The notes below the pieces were generated by a model. The model saw only the letters and a list, made by a program, of their open reading frames with translations, was not told where the DNA came from and ran no database searches. Shown here piece after piece: positions 50,455-62,149 of a stretch of 64,000 nt of DNA. How positions within the stretch are numbered: position 1 is the first letter of the stretch; the number at the start of each line of letters is the position of its first letter. Location: assembly GCA_005406025.1 (NCBI GenBank), contig BGZK01001007.1, positions 124,001 to 188,000 on the forward strand, written 5' to 3'. A program made the position numbers and the translations under genes. Source of the DNA: Eumeta japonica (taxonomy: Eukaryota; Arthropoda; Insecta; Lepidoptera; Psychidae).

Positions 50455-51450
50455 CGTATGTTGATCAATATGGTGTTTTAGTATTTGAAAATATTTATAG
50501 TATAAAATTCCTTCTTTACCGACTGTAAAGCTTTACTGCTTAACAAATTTCGTTACGTAAAATAATAGATCGAAATTTATGTTTAAATAATTATTTTGTT
50601 GTAATTTACGAGTATTTTGTTAATCACAGTTTCTTGACTATAGGTCTATCAGATTATTATTACATTAAATCGATATTATATTCAGTAAATAGCGGATATT
50701 AGAATAGTATTTGCCAATGCATGTATAAGGGTACATATTTCGAGAAATGTATACACACATATTATTCTATTTCGCTTATTCAAATTATCCTAATGATATA
50801 ATTTTCAATTACAAACAAAATAATGAAATTCAGAGTAATAGTTTATTTTAGTCCGATTCTCGATGAGTATCGTTTATTGAAGTAATTGAAGTAAAGGGTA
50901 TAGGTAGGTGACATAAAGCTGTTTGAGTGAACAATGAAATGCAACCACTTTCAAAAGAATCTTTCAGTAAAGCGTGTGCCGGCTATCCGAGACGGCAGGC
51001 ATGCATCGTGCACTATAGCTTTGTCTCTCTCACTCCTCCATAGAGAGTCTATCCAAAAATCACGAATCCTGGCGTTCCTAACAAGGATAATGGAAAATTT
51101 TTGTCGAATTATTGTATTGTCATCGGTCCTTGAGACGTATGCAAAGTTTCAAGTTTATTAAGTGTTTAGAACACGTTGAAAATCGTGCTCAAAGATTTTG
51201 TTACATTCATACATACATACATACATACATACATACATACATACATAGATACATCCCGAGCTAATAAAAGCGTGTTAATATTTTCAAATGAAACACCAAT
51301 GGCCAGCTCAATTTCCCGCTCAGATTGATGTCATAGTTCAAGTCAGACGTAGTTATCTTGGGAACTAAGTTCTTGATAACACTGTCATCAGTCTGACATT
51401 GTAATTGTCGATCTGTCTGACTACATAATCCAACTCACCATAGTCGTGCA
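50455..51450. other. Intergenic region with a CATA microsatellite
   Basis: AT-rich and without a recognisable gene. 51208-51246 is a (CATA)n tract. The open frame at 50934-51161 shows no similarity. Confidence 0.55.
51208..51246. repeat. (CATA)n microsatellite
   Basis: About ten uninterrupted CATA units, ending in a slightly varied CATAGATACAT. Confidence 0.95.
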
Positions 51451-51454
51451 TCTG

Positions 51455-51905
51455 GAGAGTAAAATTAGCTTTAAATAGCATGGGGTGCTCAATAAGGCAC
51501 GACTACTTCAAGCCGAATCATTGTCTTATACTTTATAGTTCACATCTGCAGTATTGTTGTCACCTATGGGTTAGGGCACCTCAGTATCAACTCTTGCATT
51601 GCACTGCACATACTACTTTTACAGGCTGCATCCCACCCGGAGCATCTAGAATAGTCGGCGACTCTAATATCCGGTCAACTCGACCTGTTTGTTGGCTTTG
51701 CGAACAGATGTATCATCTTTTTGCACGCATGCTCGCTGTGCATGAGTGCTTTAAAAAACTATTAAATTATTATTCTTGCTCCTAATTTCCGTAGTCGTTC
51801 TGCTCACCGGAAACATCATCATCACCTTATTGATGCTGCCACTATACGATCGCCCCCTTCAGGCACAATTATCTGCCATGTTCAATAAAATTTTGGAATG
51901 ATCTA
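51455..51905 (+). pseudogene. LINE reverse-transcriptase C-terminal remnant
   Basis: Translation of the plus strand gives LQYCCHLWVRAPQYQLL and, after a disturbed stretch, ASRIVGDSNI, which fit the C-terminal CR1/jockey-type segment (YCSHLWAGAPQYQL...RAARIVGD). The following region has FHRT/RHR-like and FPRTTELWN-like traces in changing frames (51780-51900: PCSIKFWND). Frames are broken and the catalytic part is absent. Confidence 0.65.
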
Positions 51906-51984
51906 TTATTATGAATGGTGTTTTTATTCGATTATGACAAGTTTAAATAAAAAACTTGTACCTACTTTCAAAAAAACTTGATAT

Positions 51985-52085
51985 CGCTCTAACGATTCCC
52001 TTGGGGTTGTGAGTGTTCACGGCTGGGGGTGATCATCTACTCTCCTGCGGCTCGCATATTCGTTTTTCCCTTTAAAACCTGATAT
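51985..52085 (+). repeat. GC-rich LINE 3' tail fragment, copy 2
   Basis: GTTGTGAGTGTTCACGGCTG, GGGTGATCATCTACTCTCC and TGCGGCTCGCATATTCGTTT have the same order as the tails at 14362 and 60495 (GGTTGCG...CTCTC...GGCTC..CCCGTTT). It lies just after the reverse-transcriptase remnant and probably belongs to it. Confidence 0.5.
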
Positions 52086-52089
52086 GAGA

Positions 52090-54020
52090 AAACAATTCTT
52101 CTTCAAGAATAGCCCCCGATCAGTATTGTACCAGTGTTGAGATTACGAGACAGTGTATATTTGCAATGTACATACAAAAACCTGACGCTGCTATCCAATA
52201 ATGTCCAATAACGTAATATCCAATATTGTAATGAAAATTCGATAATATTTGACCTTATCTAACTAATCTGATGAATGCCTTATCCAATGAGTGCTATTAA
52301 ATCTACCAAGATCGGGTTCGTTAAATTTGGTATTGATGCGACATTTTTTAATAAGTCTAGTTCCACATCTCCGATGACGAAGCCGGAAGATAACTAATGG
52401 AACTTTTGAATACAACTGAGAATTCCATTGAGTTCGAGGTCATAAAATTGGTATTAATATATCCTTTTCATTACGCGTGATGTCGAGGCCAGAAAATAGA
52501 TAATGGAATCATTTTAACTTAATACTATTTAATACACATGGAAATGAACGTCTGACCATAGAGTTGGAGGCTAAGTAATGATAGTTTTCCGTGACATTTA
52601 ACAAATGCATCTAGTTTATGCTCATTTGGTTGACTTTAATGAGTCATATTAAGCCAAGTGGTGCATGGGCTTGCATGATGTCTTTTTATGCATCCTACTC
52701 ACTACAGATGATGAATATAATTGGAGACGGTATTTGTACTGAGAACAAAACAAATATAAAATATCCGACTACTAAATAAACAACTAAAAGTAAAAAAAAG
52801 CTAGGTGCTTCATTGAGAGGTATATGATTGTTATCAAACTGTACAACATTAGGTAGTGTTCATTGATTAGACGTCAGACATTTATTTAGATGTAGTTGAA
52901 TAAATTATATACTTAAACCGAACACATTTCATTTGATACTCAATACGGCAAATCAAAAACATATTTTTAATTTGTGATTTTGTGTCCTGCAGAGGACACT
53001 CGATTGAATTAAATTTATTGAATTGAATGATATTGAATTTAATGTAACGTCACATAAGCTATAACCAGCGGTCGATCAAGACACTTCTAAGGATACCTAC
53101 CTCATTTGTTAAATATTCATAAGTAGCTTAGGAGCAACCTGGAGACAGATGAACACACAAACATATATGCATAAATTACCCGCTAAATTTATGAATTACC
53201 CTCCGTGGTCGGTTAATAAATATAGTACTACAGAAAAATACTAGAGAGATTACCACAAAGAAAAAAATAGGACAAGAACAAAATAAAATAATTTGATTAA
53301 CAGCAATAGTAATTTATTGTTGAACAACTAGAAAACGTGGTTTATTTTGCTTGTTTGTATTTAGTGAAGCTCCGTAAGATTTATACTTCGGAACCCAAGG
53401 CCAGTCACTTAATCTTTATATAAACTTTTCAAATAGATTTTTACAATATATAAAAAAATGTGAAAAAAGTATCAGATTTTAATTTTTTAAATAGATAATT
53501 ATTTATTTTTCAGAGTTTTCCTTTATTTTTATTAGTTTAAAGCTACAGTTTGAAAAGGAGAACTATTACAAACTTGTCCTTGGACCTCAAGGGACTGCAG
53601 GTGTAAAGGTGAGGGGTGGTGGGGGGAATTACAGAAGGGACGACAGCAGCTGTTGGCGCGGTCCCTAACGGATTAGTACACGTGGCAACTAGCTAGGCTA
53701 AATATGTAGGTAGATAGATATCTTAGTGCATTTTGAAAAAAAATTGTAATTTTTATTTATTTGTAATTTATGTATATTTATTGTGCATTTAGTGTGACAA
53801 AAGTTAATTATTGAATATTTACAATATTAGAAAACAATTGTGTTTTTCAGACTTTCAAAATAGTGGCATAGATTTGAGCATAAAGTATTCTTTTTTTATT
53901 TATATTGCACGCTTATAAAAAGCAATTGTGAATACTCAATCGTATATTTTATAATAAATCGATGCTAAAAGTTAGAATGTTATATTCAAATTCAAAAATA
54001 TTAATTATTATTGAATTTTG
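52090..54020. other. Intergenic region with no recognisable gene
   Basis: AT-rich. 53560-53660 is locally G-rich (GGTGAGGGGTGGTGGGGGG) and gives a glycine-containing frame of about 30 residues, too short to support a gene. Confidence 0.5.
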
Positions 54021-54231
54021 GTATAAATGTCTAGTTCTCAATTAAGGTCCGAACTAGGAGAAATGGTAAAAGTAACAAGAGGAATATCAACGCCGAAACC
54101 TGCTTCTGCACAAAGAGCGGATGCACTGTCCCAGTATTTAAATGTTCCAGAATTTGTCTACGTGCATGCAGTATGCAGTCAAAATGTATCAATAAACGAT
54201 GTAATAATGCTTATTTGAAAAAATATAGTTT

Positions 54232-54364
54232 AAAAAAACTAAAAAAAACACGCTTTTAAAGCACATCAAACTGAAAAGTGAAAAATATTTTTTAATATGA
54301 GCTGAAAAAAATAATGAACAATGACGAAAAATACTAGTATTATTGTGGAAAAAGCGTGGGGCGC
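54232..54364. repeat. Single, shorter relative of the 198 bp inverted-repeat arm
   Basis: Starts AAAAAAACTAAAAAAAACAC then GCTTTTAAAGCACATCAAAC and ends GGAAAAAGCGTGGGGCGC, the same start and end motifs in the same order as the arm at 49250-49447, with a different, shorter interior (133 bp against 198). A 63-codon open frame (54027-54218, +) ends just before it and is of unknown origin. Confidence 0.6.
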
Positions 54365-54374
54365 TTTGTGCCAC

Positions 54375-55600
54375 ATTTTTCGTAAATTACGACGACGTAT
54401 ATATGACGACAGTAATAAACAATAATGTTATAATGTATATAAAGTTTATAATTTTTTTTTTGTAACTCGTTATTTTTCGCGAAATATTAATAAATTAATA
54501 TTAAAGTTAGTATGCGAATATTATTTATTAGGTATAAAATTGAAATCTTTGCTCTTTACATTTTTTTCCCTTGTCCCTTTTATTTTTCAGTAAATTGTTC
54601 TTATAAATTGTTGTAATCAAGATCCCACATTTTTTTTTACGTTTTTTATTTGAAATTTTAACAATGTAGTCTATTAGTTTTTATGAAGACTCATTGACTG
54701 GCCCTGGATTCCAAGATTTTACAATTTTTACGCCTTACGGCGCTCCGCTAATTGTACTACAAAAGAAAAAAAAAATTTTTTTTATTACATTTCAATGTTA
54801 TATGCTTGTTACTTATTAACATAAAGAAGTGTAAAAACATGGGCAATTTTGATTACAGTTCTTTGCATACACTTTGTTATATTTTGATTTCAAAACACAG
54901 TGCCCTATTCGGGCCTACTCTGTAACGCTTAGCTGTTTATGCTAACTGATAAGCTCATTAAAAAACACATAATTTATTGAGCATGGAAAATATAGAACTT
55001 ATTGTTTTCTTTTCGAATCAAGTATAAGAACGTGCTATTTTACTAAAATTGCATATTCGTCATAAACGAATCTTTGATTACTAAGTTTTTTTTATAATAA
55101 ATAGTAGAAGTCTTTACGTGTAATTCAATCATAGAGATTATAGTCTCGAACGTTTATGAGATCGTATTAATCTTTGAACTTGTGAAATGCGAGAATAGCC
55201 TCAGCGGCACCGAGTCAGTGGGTCACAGCGATAGCAAATTACATGAGTTTTGTTGATAGTGCAATGAAACTGATGGCGCAGTCAAATTACGTAGGCAATC
55301 ATCGTTAGCAGGCTGGCCATAGAACGTAATCTTCGATGATATTCATATGTATGGATGTGAAAAGTTAGTACGCACTACGTAGATATAGAATGTATGATAA
55401 TAATTGTACAGGCGCGTCGTCTTTGGTGTTCACCAATTTCAATTTTGAAAACGACACCGGCTGCATCAGTTCGGTATCTATTAGCACATTACAATATTTT
55501 TATAGTGAAGGAAGAATGCGCTATGACAGTGGTATGTAAGAAAAGTGAGATACACGAAATTGACAAGGTTGCAGTTCATCTTTCTTTTCTTTCATTGCAA
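54375..55600. other. Intergenic AT-rich DNA
   Basis: No gene seen. 54700-54750 carries CCTGGATTCCAAGATTTTAC and ACGCCTTACGGCGC, otherwise unremarkable. Confidence 0.5.
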
Positions 55601-55648
55601 TGCAGATTTTCAGGGTCCATTACTGTTAACGGACCCTGAAAATCTGCA
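55601..55648. repeat. Perfect 18 bp inverted repeat, 12-nt loop
   Basis: TGCAGATTTTCAGGGTCC, loop ATTACTGTTAAC, then the exact complement. Outside the stem, CTTTCTTTTCTTTCATT on the left is partly complemented by GAAAGAAAAGAAAAC on the right. It lies just before the tandem array at 55690. Confidence 0.92.
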
Positions 55649-55689
55649 ACGAGCGAAGGAAATGAAGATTGAAAGAAAAGAAAACTAAT

Positions 55690-56490
55690 TAAGTTTAAAG
55701 ATTTTTTTAAGGAATAGCTCGTCATCGTTTACTTGATTCCGCTTTAAAGTCTATTACAACAGAAGGATAGTTACACTCTATAGACTTGTTAAGACAAGAC
55801 AGGAGTTATTGTTACAGGTACTAAAAAAAATGAATTATGAATTATCACTGAGCAAACTAGGAATTACAAAGATTACAGATGAACTTTACCAATTCTCAAA
55901 AACGGAAACTGAGAATTTTCATTAAACGAAGAAAAAAAAAAGAATGAAAGATTAATGAAGAAAGAAATTAGGAAAAAAGGATTTCATTAAAAAAAAAAAG
56001 AGCTCGACACCATCTAATGAACATTGCTTTAAGATCTAATACAACAGAAAGAGAAATTGGACATTGTAGTTACAAGTGAGAGACCTGTGTAGATACGACG
56101 TGAGCTACTACAAGAGCAACCAAGAAGAAGCCACAATAGTACAGGGCAAAGCGGAAATTAAAACGGCTGTCGATGAACTTAGACAACTTCTAAACGGACA
56201 CAAAACTTCTTCACCGAGCGGAGAAAATAAATAATAAAAGGTTGACAGAGGAACAAATTAGAAAAGATTTCTTTTAGGAGCTCGACATCATTTATTTAAC
56301 TTTGCTTTAAAATCTTTTACAATAGAAATCTATTTACACTTGGCAAGACAATAGGAACCAAAAAGAAAATTCCACATTAGCATAGAGTACAGCAGAAACT
56401 AAACAGGTTGTACATGAACACTTGCAACTCCCAGAAATGGACATGAATCCCTGCACCTAGCAAAGAAAATGAAGAACGAAATAGAAGCGG
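55690..56490. repeat. Degenerate tandem array, three units of ~280 bp
   Basis: Equivalent points AGCTCGTCATCGTTTACTTG (55717), AGCTCGACACCATCTAATGA (56001) and AGCTCGACATCATTTATTTA (56279) are 284 and 278 bases apart. Each is followed by GCTTTAAARTCTWWTACAAYA, and later by a GATGAACTT-CAACTTC segment, an AGCGGAGAAAATAAA-like segment and a GAGGAACAAATTAGRAAA-like segment. Short stretches could encode (EIKTAVDELRQLLNG), but stops occur in every unit. The origin is unknown. Confidence 0.65.
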
Positions 56491-56726
56491 AAGGAACTTA
56501 CCCTTCCCACTATATTTATTGACATACTAAAGTATCTATGACATATTGCGACTCCAGTTTCTGGCTAAAGGTTGCACGAATACCGACTGATTCTACACTC
56601 ACCATTCCTAATCCATATTAGAACGTACACTCCCCTCATATGACTACGCTCCCTTCGGCGTATCGACACGTGTCCCTTTCAGTCATTGCGACTGACTAAA
56701 GGTTGACTGAATGATGTTGACGATGT

Positions 56727-56753
56727 GATTGATGATGATGATAATGATGATGA
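56727..56753. repeat. (GAT)n-like microsatellite
   Basis: GATTGATGATGATGATAATG and further GATGATG, a short imperfect trinucleotide repeat. Confidence 0.8.
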
Positions 56754-57264
56754 AAATGTTTTTATAGTAAAGGAAAGATTATTTTAATATATTAATTTCT
56801 ATTAATGATATGATTCTAGAATTATTCAGAGATGGGCAAACCCAAACTAAGAAATAATACCACTTCAAATGATTATTATATTACAATCAAATTAAGTCAC
56901 TAAATTGTAAACAAATCGTATTCTTATGACACTTGATTCTATGCCAGTAGAATAATAAACCGTCCAATATGCATTTAAATTTTCGTATCGAGCGTTCGGT
57001 ACTAACGAATGGGGTGATGTGTTTACAATTGTATAAAGTTTAAATTAAACGGGTATAGTATGTATTACACATTGTAAATTTGAAAAACTTGATTTAAAAT
57101 ACTATAGGCGCAAATATTTATATTTGTAAGGTAGGCAATCATTGTATTATATTATAATCCACCTTTATATTCATTTGGGCTGGTGATTTGATCAAAAATA
57201 TGGATAACAGAATATTGTCATTGCTTATGGATGACAACTGTTTAGAGGTTACCACAATGTCAAA

Positions 57265-57560
57265 TTAATGTTGCAATACAATTCATAAATACAACAATAT
57301 ACGGCAGAAACCTCAATAAGTATATTTCACGTTCTCTTCTGATTGTTATGGGAGACTTCAATAACGATTTCAGAATGAATCCCCAAAATTTTAACATATT
57401 TTTCATCCAAAACATGTTTTCGTTAATAAACACTAGTACTACAAGAAGTAGTACAACTATAGACAACATTTCTTCGAACTCCAATGTTCAATGTGGTACT
57501 ATTCATACCTTTTTCAGTCACCACTTACAGATCTGGTTCAAATTTAATACTTGATTAGTA
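57265..57560 (+). pseudogene. LINE endonuclease (APE-type) remnant
   Basis: The plus strand encodes SRSLLIVMGDFNNDF, then INTSTTRSSTTIDNISSN and GTIHTFFSHH, matching the GDFN and (T/S)xIDNIxxN motifs and the terminal (S)DH motif of LINE apurinic-type endonucleases (here His for Asp). Only the second half of the domain remains and no reverse transcriptase follows. Confidence 0.7.
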
Positions 57561-57854
57561 TTTTTGAACCATATTTCTAAATAGAGACTAAAAAACCTTG
57601 TAAATAAATAACTTTGATAGAAGAACTTTTGCAAGACTGCTGCAAGGCTAGTGTAGGTATTTCAGTTATATTATAAAATAAATGATAAGTTTTAATATAA
57701 GATAAAGAATTACTGAAACGATAAAGAGACCTTTGTCTTTAATTTACACTCCTCCAGCTTTCTACATTGAAATGTAATGGATTTCATTTTGCAATAAAAA
57801 TACCATAACTATGGTCGATTGTCGTGATAGGTGAACTTTTACTTATATACTTAC

Positions 57855-57912
57855 AGGTTTGCACGGAACCCTCGGTGCGTGAGCCCGACTCGCACTTGAC
57901 CGTTTTTTTTTT
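57855..57912 (+). repeat. 3' end fragment of a common lepidopteran repeat
   Basis: GCACGGAACCCTCGGTGCGTG then GAGCCCGACTCGCACTTGAC and a T-run, the well-known terminal phrase of a repeat class common in Lepidoptera (CGGAACCC...CCGACTCGCACTTGGCC). Only the end is present. Confidence 0.55.
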
Positions 57913-57914
57913 CT

Positions 57915-59055
57915 TATAATTTGCATAATTATGTGGCGATTCACATGAGACGCTTTCCTGTATAATTATGTCAGAATCGACGAAGAAATGGCGGAGATAT
58001 AAGGCGGTGATACACGGATGTGCGGAGATACGCACAGGACGGAACTATAAAGGTTCCTTTTTCACTGTTACATACGAAACCCTTAAAAGCACCAAACTTA
58101 TACAATCGATTGTGTCAATTATTGAAATGCAAAAAAATTATTCTAATAATTATAGCCGCATAAATTATTAATCACATAATTATAATAAAAAATATAATAC
58201 AAGACACTTTGTATGATTCATATATTTTATAATGTGCGCAAACAGTTATACTTTCGGACGCCAGGGAACTGGTTGGAAAGTACGCGGCGTCACGTAAAGT
58301 GTTGGAAATTTTCGTTTAGTATATCATTTTCACCGAGCCATATTACAATTCAAATACAGATGTAACTTCTACTGATATATTTTTTTTTTTGTGAAATAGT
58401 GCCAAAATTGATCTATGTAAAGAAGTTATATTGTAACTTAAAAATAAGCTATAGATGATAAGAAACTTCATTCCAAAATTAAGCCTTTCATATGTCTATG
58501 CAGCACAATATAATATTTTGAATAGCATATTTAAATTGTTTAAATACATACCACAAATTTCCATTTTTTTTAAATTATTTAAATGTAAGACCATAATAAA
58601 TATAATTAACGTGGACCCATTGGTCTATATGAGCGCACCATTAACATCTGAGCATTTGGAATTTTTTTAATCATAAGAAGTAAAAAATTGTGTTTAATGC
58701 AGTAACTGCAAGACTGGTATTAGGTAAAAAATTGGTTGCCTGTAAAGTCGGTATACGGGCGAAAGTTTTACGTGACAACGACTTTGAGTGGTAAAATAAA
58801 ATCATTTTAATGTGAATATTCATTCGTATACTAGGAAGAAGGATGAAATAATAGTAACAATTTAAAACATTTATTTATACAAAGAATTATATTTAAAATA
58901 TTAATTTATACAAAGAATCTCGCACTGAATTTCATATTAACAAAATTTTATTTTTACCTTTACACATACATACGTATTTATATACAAATATACATACAAT
59001 AACTTGCAATACATTTGCGTACAATGAAACAGCGTTTACTACAACAACTTGTTCC
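57915..59055. other. Intergenic AT-rich DNA
   Basis: No gene or repeat boundary that I can support. Confidence 0.5.
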
Positions 59056-59060
59056 TATCT

Positions 59061-59158
59061 GAGTGGAAGGGACGCGTGCCTTTCACTTTTTATGTCTGTC
59101 TCTCTCGCTCTTAGGCGGGCTAACCATGCCCGAGTGGAAGGGACGCGTGCCTCTCACT
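59061..59158. repeat. Direct repeat, 71 bp apart
   Basis: GAGTGGAAGGGACGCGTGCC with TTTCACT (59061-59087) recurs as the same word with TCTCACT at 59132-59158, with CTCTC/TCTCGCTC between them. The segment is GC-rich compared with its flanks and may be a repeat end. Confidence 0.7.
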
Positions 59159-59257
59159 CGCTCTCATTGTGAGCGCATAACGTGAGCGGAGCGTAACGCA
59201 GTTTCTTGAAGTGTCACCCGGCAAACCAATTTATAAGACGTTGTCACGTCAAAAAAC

Positions 59258-60053
59258 TGGCCAAGAGCATGTCGGACCATGCTCACTGTAGGGTTCCGAA
59301 GCCGTTACTACAAAGAAGTGCACTACAGATGCAAAATAACTTTGTTACACTTTTTTCCATGTTTCCCGCTCTTAATATGTATGAGCACTTTAATCGCTTA
59401 TAACTAGAGAAAAAAATAGGTATGTCAACTATTACTTATTCATAAACTAGTGTAAACTAAAGTGCATCAGCAAAAGAGCGTCTTTTTATGGCAATTATGT
59501 CTTTTGTTGAGAAGCGAAGTTTTTCGGATCATGTGCAAAATTATTTTGTTGAAATTTCAACAATAGAATAGAATAGAAAAATCAATAAATAATTATTTAT
59601 TGATTTTTCTATTTCTAAAATTAATCTTTCTATTATTTTTCATATGTTTTGGACATACCATTTAATAAATAAAGGAGAGGACAATTTCTGCTACTTTCGA
59701 AGCGACTATTTACGAAATTATTCATGTCAATCAGAAAAATTGCTTAGAAACCTTAAAATGATTCTCAAAATAAGTACCACACGTTGATGTTTGTTGAAAA
59801 ATATTTTTTTAAGGTTCTGTTACGTGTATGGAGTGTCCCCCCCCCCTCCCTCTCTCTATAAATATTTATTTTTGTTATTTAACTACAAAACCAAATAGCG
59901 GCTTATACAAGACACCCAAACTATCAACTTCATCAATATACGTCTTGTAGTTTTTGAGTAAAATGCTTGTGACATACGAACGAGCGGACGGACAGACGGA
60001 CATGACAAAATTATAAGGGTTCCGCTTTTACCATTATAGCTTGGAACCCTAAA
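59258..60053 (-). repeat. ~0.8 kb interspersed repeat, copy F (inverted)
   Basis: The reverse complement of the family at 14768. On the plus strand it reads AGCATGTCGGACCATGCTC, AGGGTTCCGAAGCCGTTAC, TTTGTTGAGAAGCGAAG, a 42 bp palindrome (59572-59613), CACACGTTGATGTTTGTTG, and ends CTTGTGACATACGAACGAGC and AGCTTGGAACCCTAAAAA. A C-rich run (CCCCCCCC) sits near 59838. Confidence 0.72.
59572..59613. repeat. 42 bp perfect palindrome without loop
   Basis: AATAGAAAAATCAATAAATAA followed directly by its exact complement. The other copies of the host repeat have no palindrome at the corresponding place, so it arose or was inserted in this copy. Confidence 0.93.
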
Positions 60054-60494
60054 AAATAACATTTGAAATATTATTAATTATCTCAAAAAGAGTACGTGAT
60101 AGGACCACTTGTTGCACTACAGCACCTTATAAATCTATTTACGAATCATAACAATTGATTGTTGTAATAGGGTCTTTTTGTTCCTTCATCGGGGTTCAGT
60201 ATATAAACAGAATGAGTGGTCACGTGCATACGTAATGCAAAACACACTATATTCTTGTTTCTGCCCCGTGCAAGTTCCACGCGTAATCGCACATCACTAT
60301 CAATACTAGGGCTGCTATTTATGTAGCCGGAACGAGCCACATACAGAACAAAATTTAAAAAGTTATCACAACATTTAAAAATGGAAATGGAAATTGCTGA
60401 ATATATTGTCTATTGTTGAATATTCTTGAATACGTGGACTAAGCCCAAGTAATAGAAGGTATTTTGATATTTCTCATGATTTCACAGAAAACAG

Positions 60495-60765
60495 ATGTGA
60501 AGTAACAGCTTCCTCTGTCACTTGTGGCGTTCTCCAGTGAACGTTAGTTCCGGTGGTCCCTTTTCTCTTCCATCAGTCCACTCCCCCTTTACTACTCCAC
60601 TGCGTCTTTTATCAGCCCACTCTCTCCTTTATCAGATATCTTATTTCTTTCCAAGAAGTCGACAACGCACTTGTGACTCCTCCAGGGTTGCGATTTTCCA
60701 TGGGCACCGGTAACTATCTACTCTCAAGTGGCTCCTATGCCCGTTTATCCCTACCATAAAAAAGT
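60495..60765 (+). repeat. GC-rich LINE 3' tail fragment, copy 3
   Basis: GTGAAGTAACAGCTTCCTCT, repeated CCACTC/ATCAG words, GGGTTGCGATTTTCCATGGG and TCAAGTGGCTCCTATGCCCG follow the same order as the tail at 14362-14612. The reverse-transcriptase body is missing. Confidence 0.5.
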
Positions 60766-60769
60766 GGAG

Positions 60770-62140
60770 ATGAAAAATTGTGATCTTAAGCCAAATATCA
60801 AACGAAAAAAAAATAACTTCTTATTTCAGTCATGGAAGCACAGATTTCTATCCGACGTAGACTGTCGCAATACAATAATAATAAAAAACGAATAATAATA
60901 TTAAAATATGTGGTGATTCACGTATGAGTTGAGCAAATCAACCATTATGAGAGTTCTATTAACACGCGGTGGCGGTTTCTCTGTTTTCATAATCCCAATA
61001 AAATAGGTATATTGGCTATTGCAGTTCAACACACAAAATCGTATTTCCAATCAGTACTTTAATAACTGAGGATGTGCACCTAAATGTCTCAGTTGTGTGT
61101 TATTTCTTTTTACAACGTCCTTCGACGATGGCTTCAACAGACTATAGATGCCTCCAATTTTTGCAAATGAATTCAAACTTATAATATTTAGTAAAAATGT
61201 AATTCATGATGTGTTTTGACGAAATCGTTTTTTTTTTGTGTTGTGTCATGAACATCGCAATCTAACCAATTTTTTGTTAAATATACTAACTTTCCGCTAA
61301 TGACTCCGCCCGCGTGAATGTAAAGCTCGCGTTTATACCGAATATTGCGTTGGTGGGAGTTCATTTTTTTTTAAACGTCTGACCTTCTGATTTCATTTTT
61401 TATCATATCCCAAACATAATTTAGTATAAAGTAAGTATTAGAGCAACCGATTTGGCTCGGCAGCTTTCAAATATAAGAGTTTTCATCAAAATCGTTGAGG
61501 CCGTTTGTGAGATCGTCGTGGCGTAGATGTTTGTACTACTAATAAATCTGAAGTCAGTATGCCCGCCTAAATACATTTTTTTGTAAAATTTTGTTATTAA
61601 TATACATTTTATGATTCACTGACTCCGGTTCTATCAATTTTAGTTATTCTCACGGAACCCTAAATATGTTCTTCCGTTGATTTCTAATTATCTCCATTCT
61701 ACATTTTATTGAAATTGGTAAAAATACAAGGGAGTTTAATTATACTCACGGAACCCTAGAAAAGGATCGTATATCCTTCTTTGACATCTAACTATATATA
61801 CAAACTTTGCCAAAGAAACCATAGCCATTGAAGTAGCTGTTTCGAAGAAAAACAACTCAGAACGTAAACGTGTAAACGTACGAAGTACAAACCCTAGCTA
61901 GCACTTAGTAACACTATGCGCCCGCACAAACCGCCGCCACCCAACAACGGTGGGCACCAACGCGCGCCGCATGCAAGTCAATGTCTGGCAAGTCTGTCAT
62001 AGGTCTGCACATGTGTGCGCGGCTGACGATTGGAAGCGCGGTTTTAGGTACTTTGAGGTTTAGATATTTTTTATAAAGTGTTATGTTTACGATATTGACG
62101 TTTTTGAAACTAAGATTGTAGGAGATGGATATTGAAGTGT
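60770..62140. other. Intergenic DNA with decayed repeats
   Basis: 61285-61545 has CTAATGACTCCGCCCGCGTG and AAAATCGTTGAGGCCGTTTG, resembling the SINE-like repeats at 11066 and 12000. 61630-61760 has two CACGGAACCCTA words. 61915-62060 is GC-rich and probably belongs to the transposon whose frame starts at 62150. No host gene. Confidence 0.45.
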
Positions 62141-62149
62141 TTAATAACA

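Noticed and set aside
53560..53660. Glycine-rich, collagen-like short frame followed by GTGAGG
   Set aside because: Only ~30 residues, no repeated Gly-X-Y pattern and no partner exon found.
54027..54218. 63-codon open frame as a host gene
   Set aside because: No family recognised, next to a transposon-like motif; kept only as a remark.
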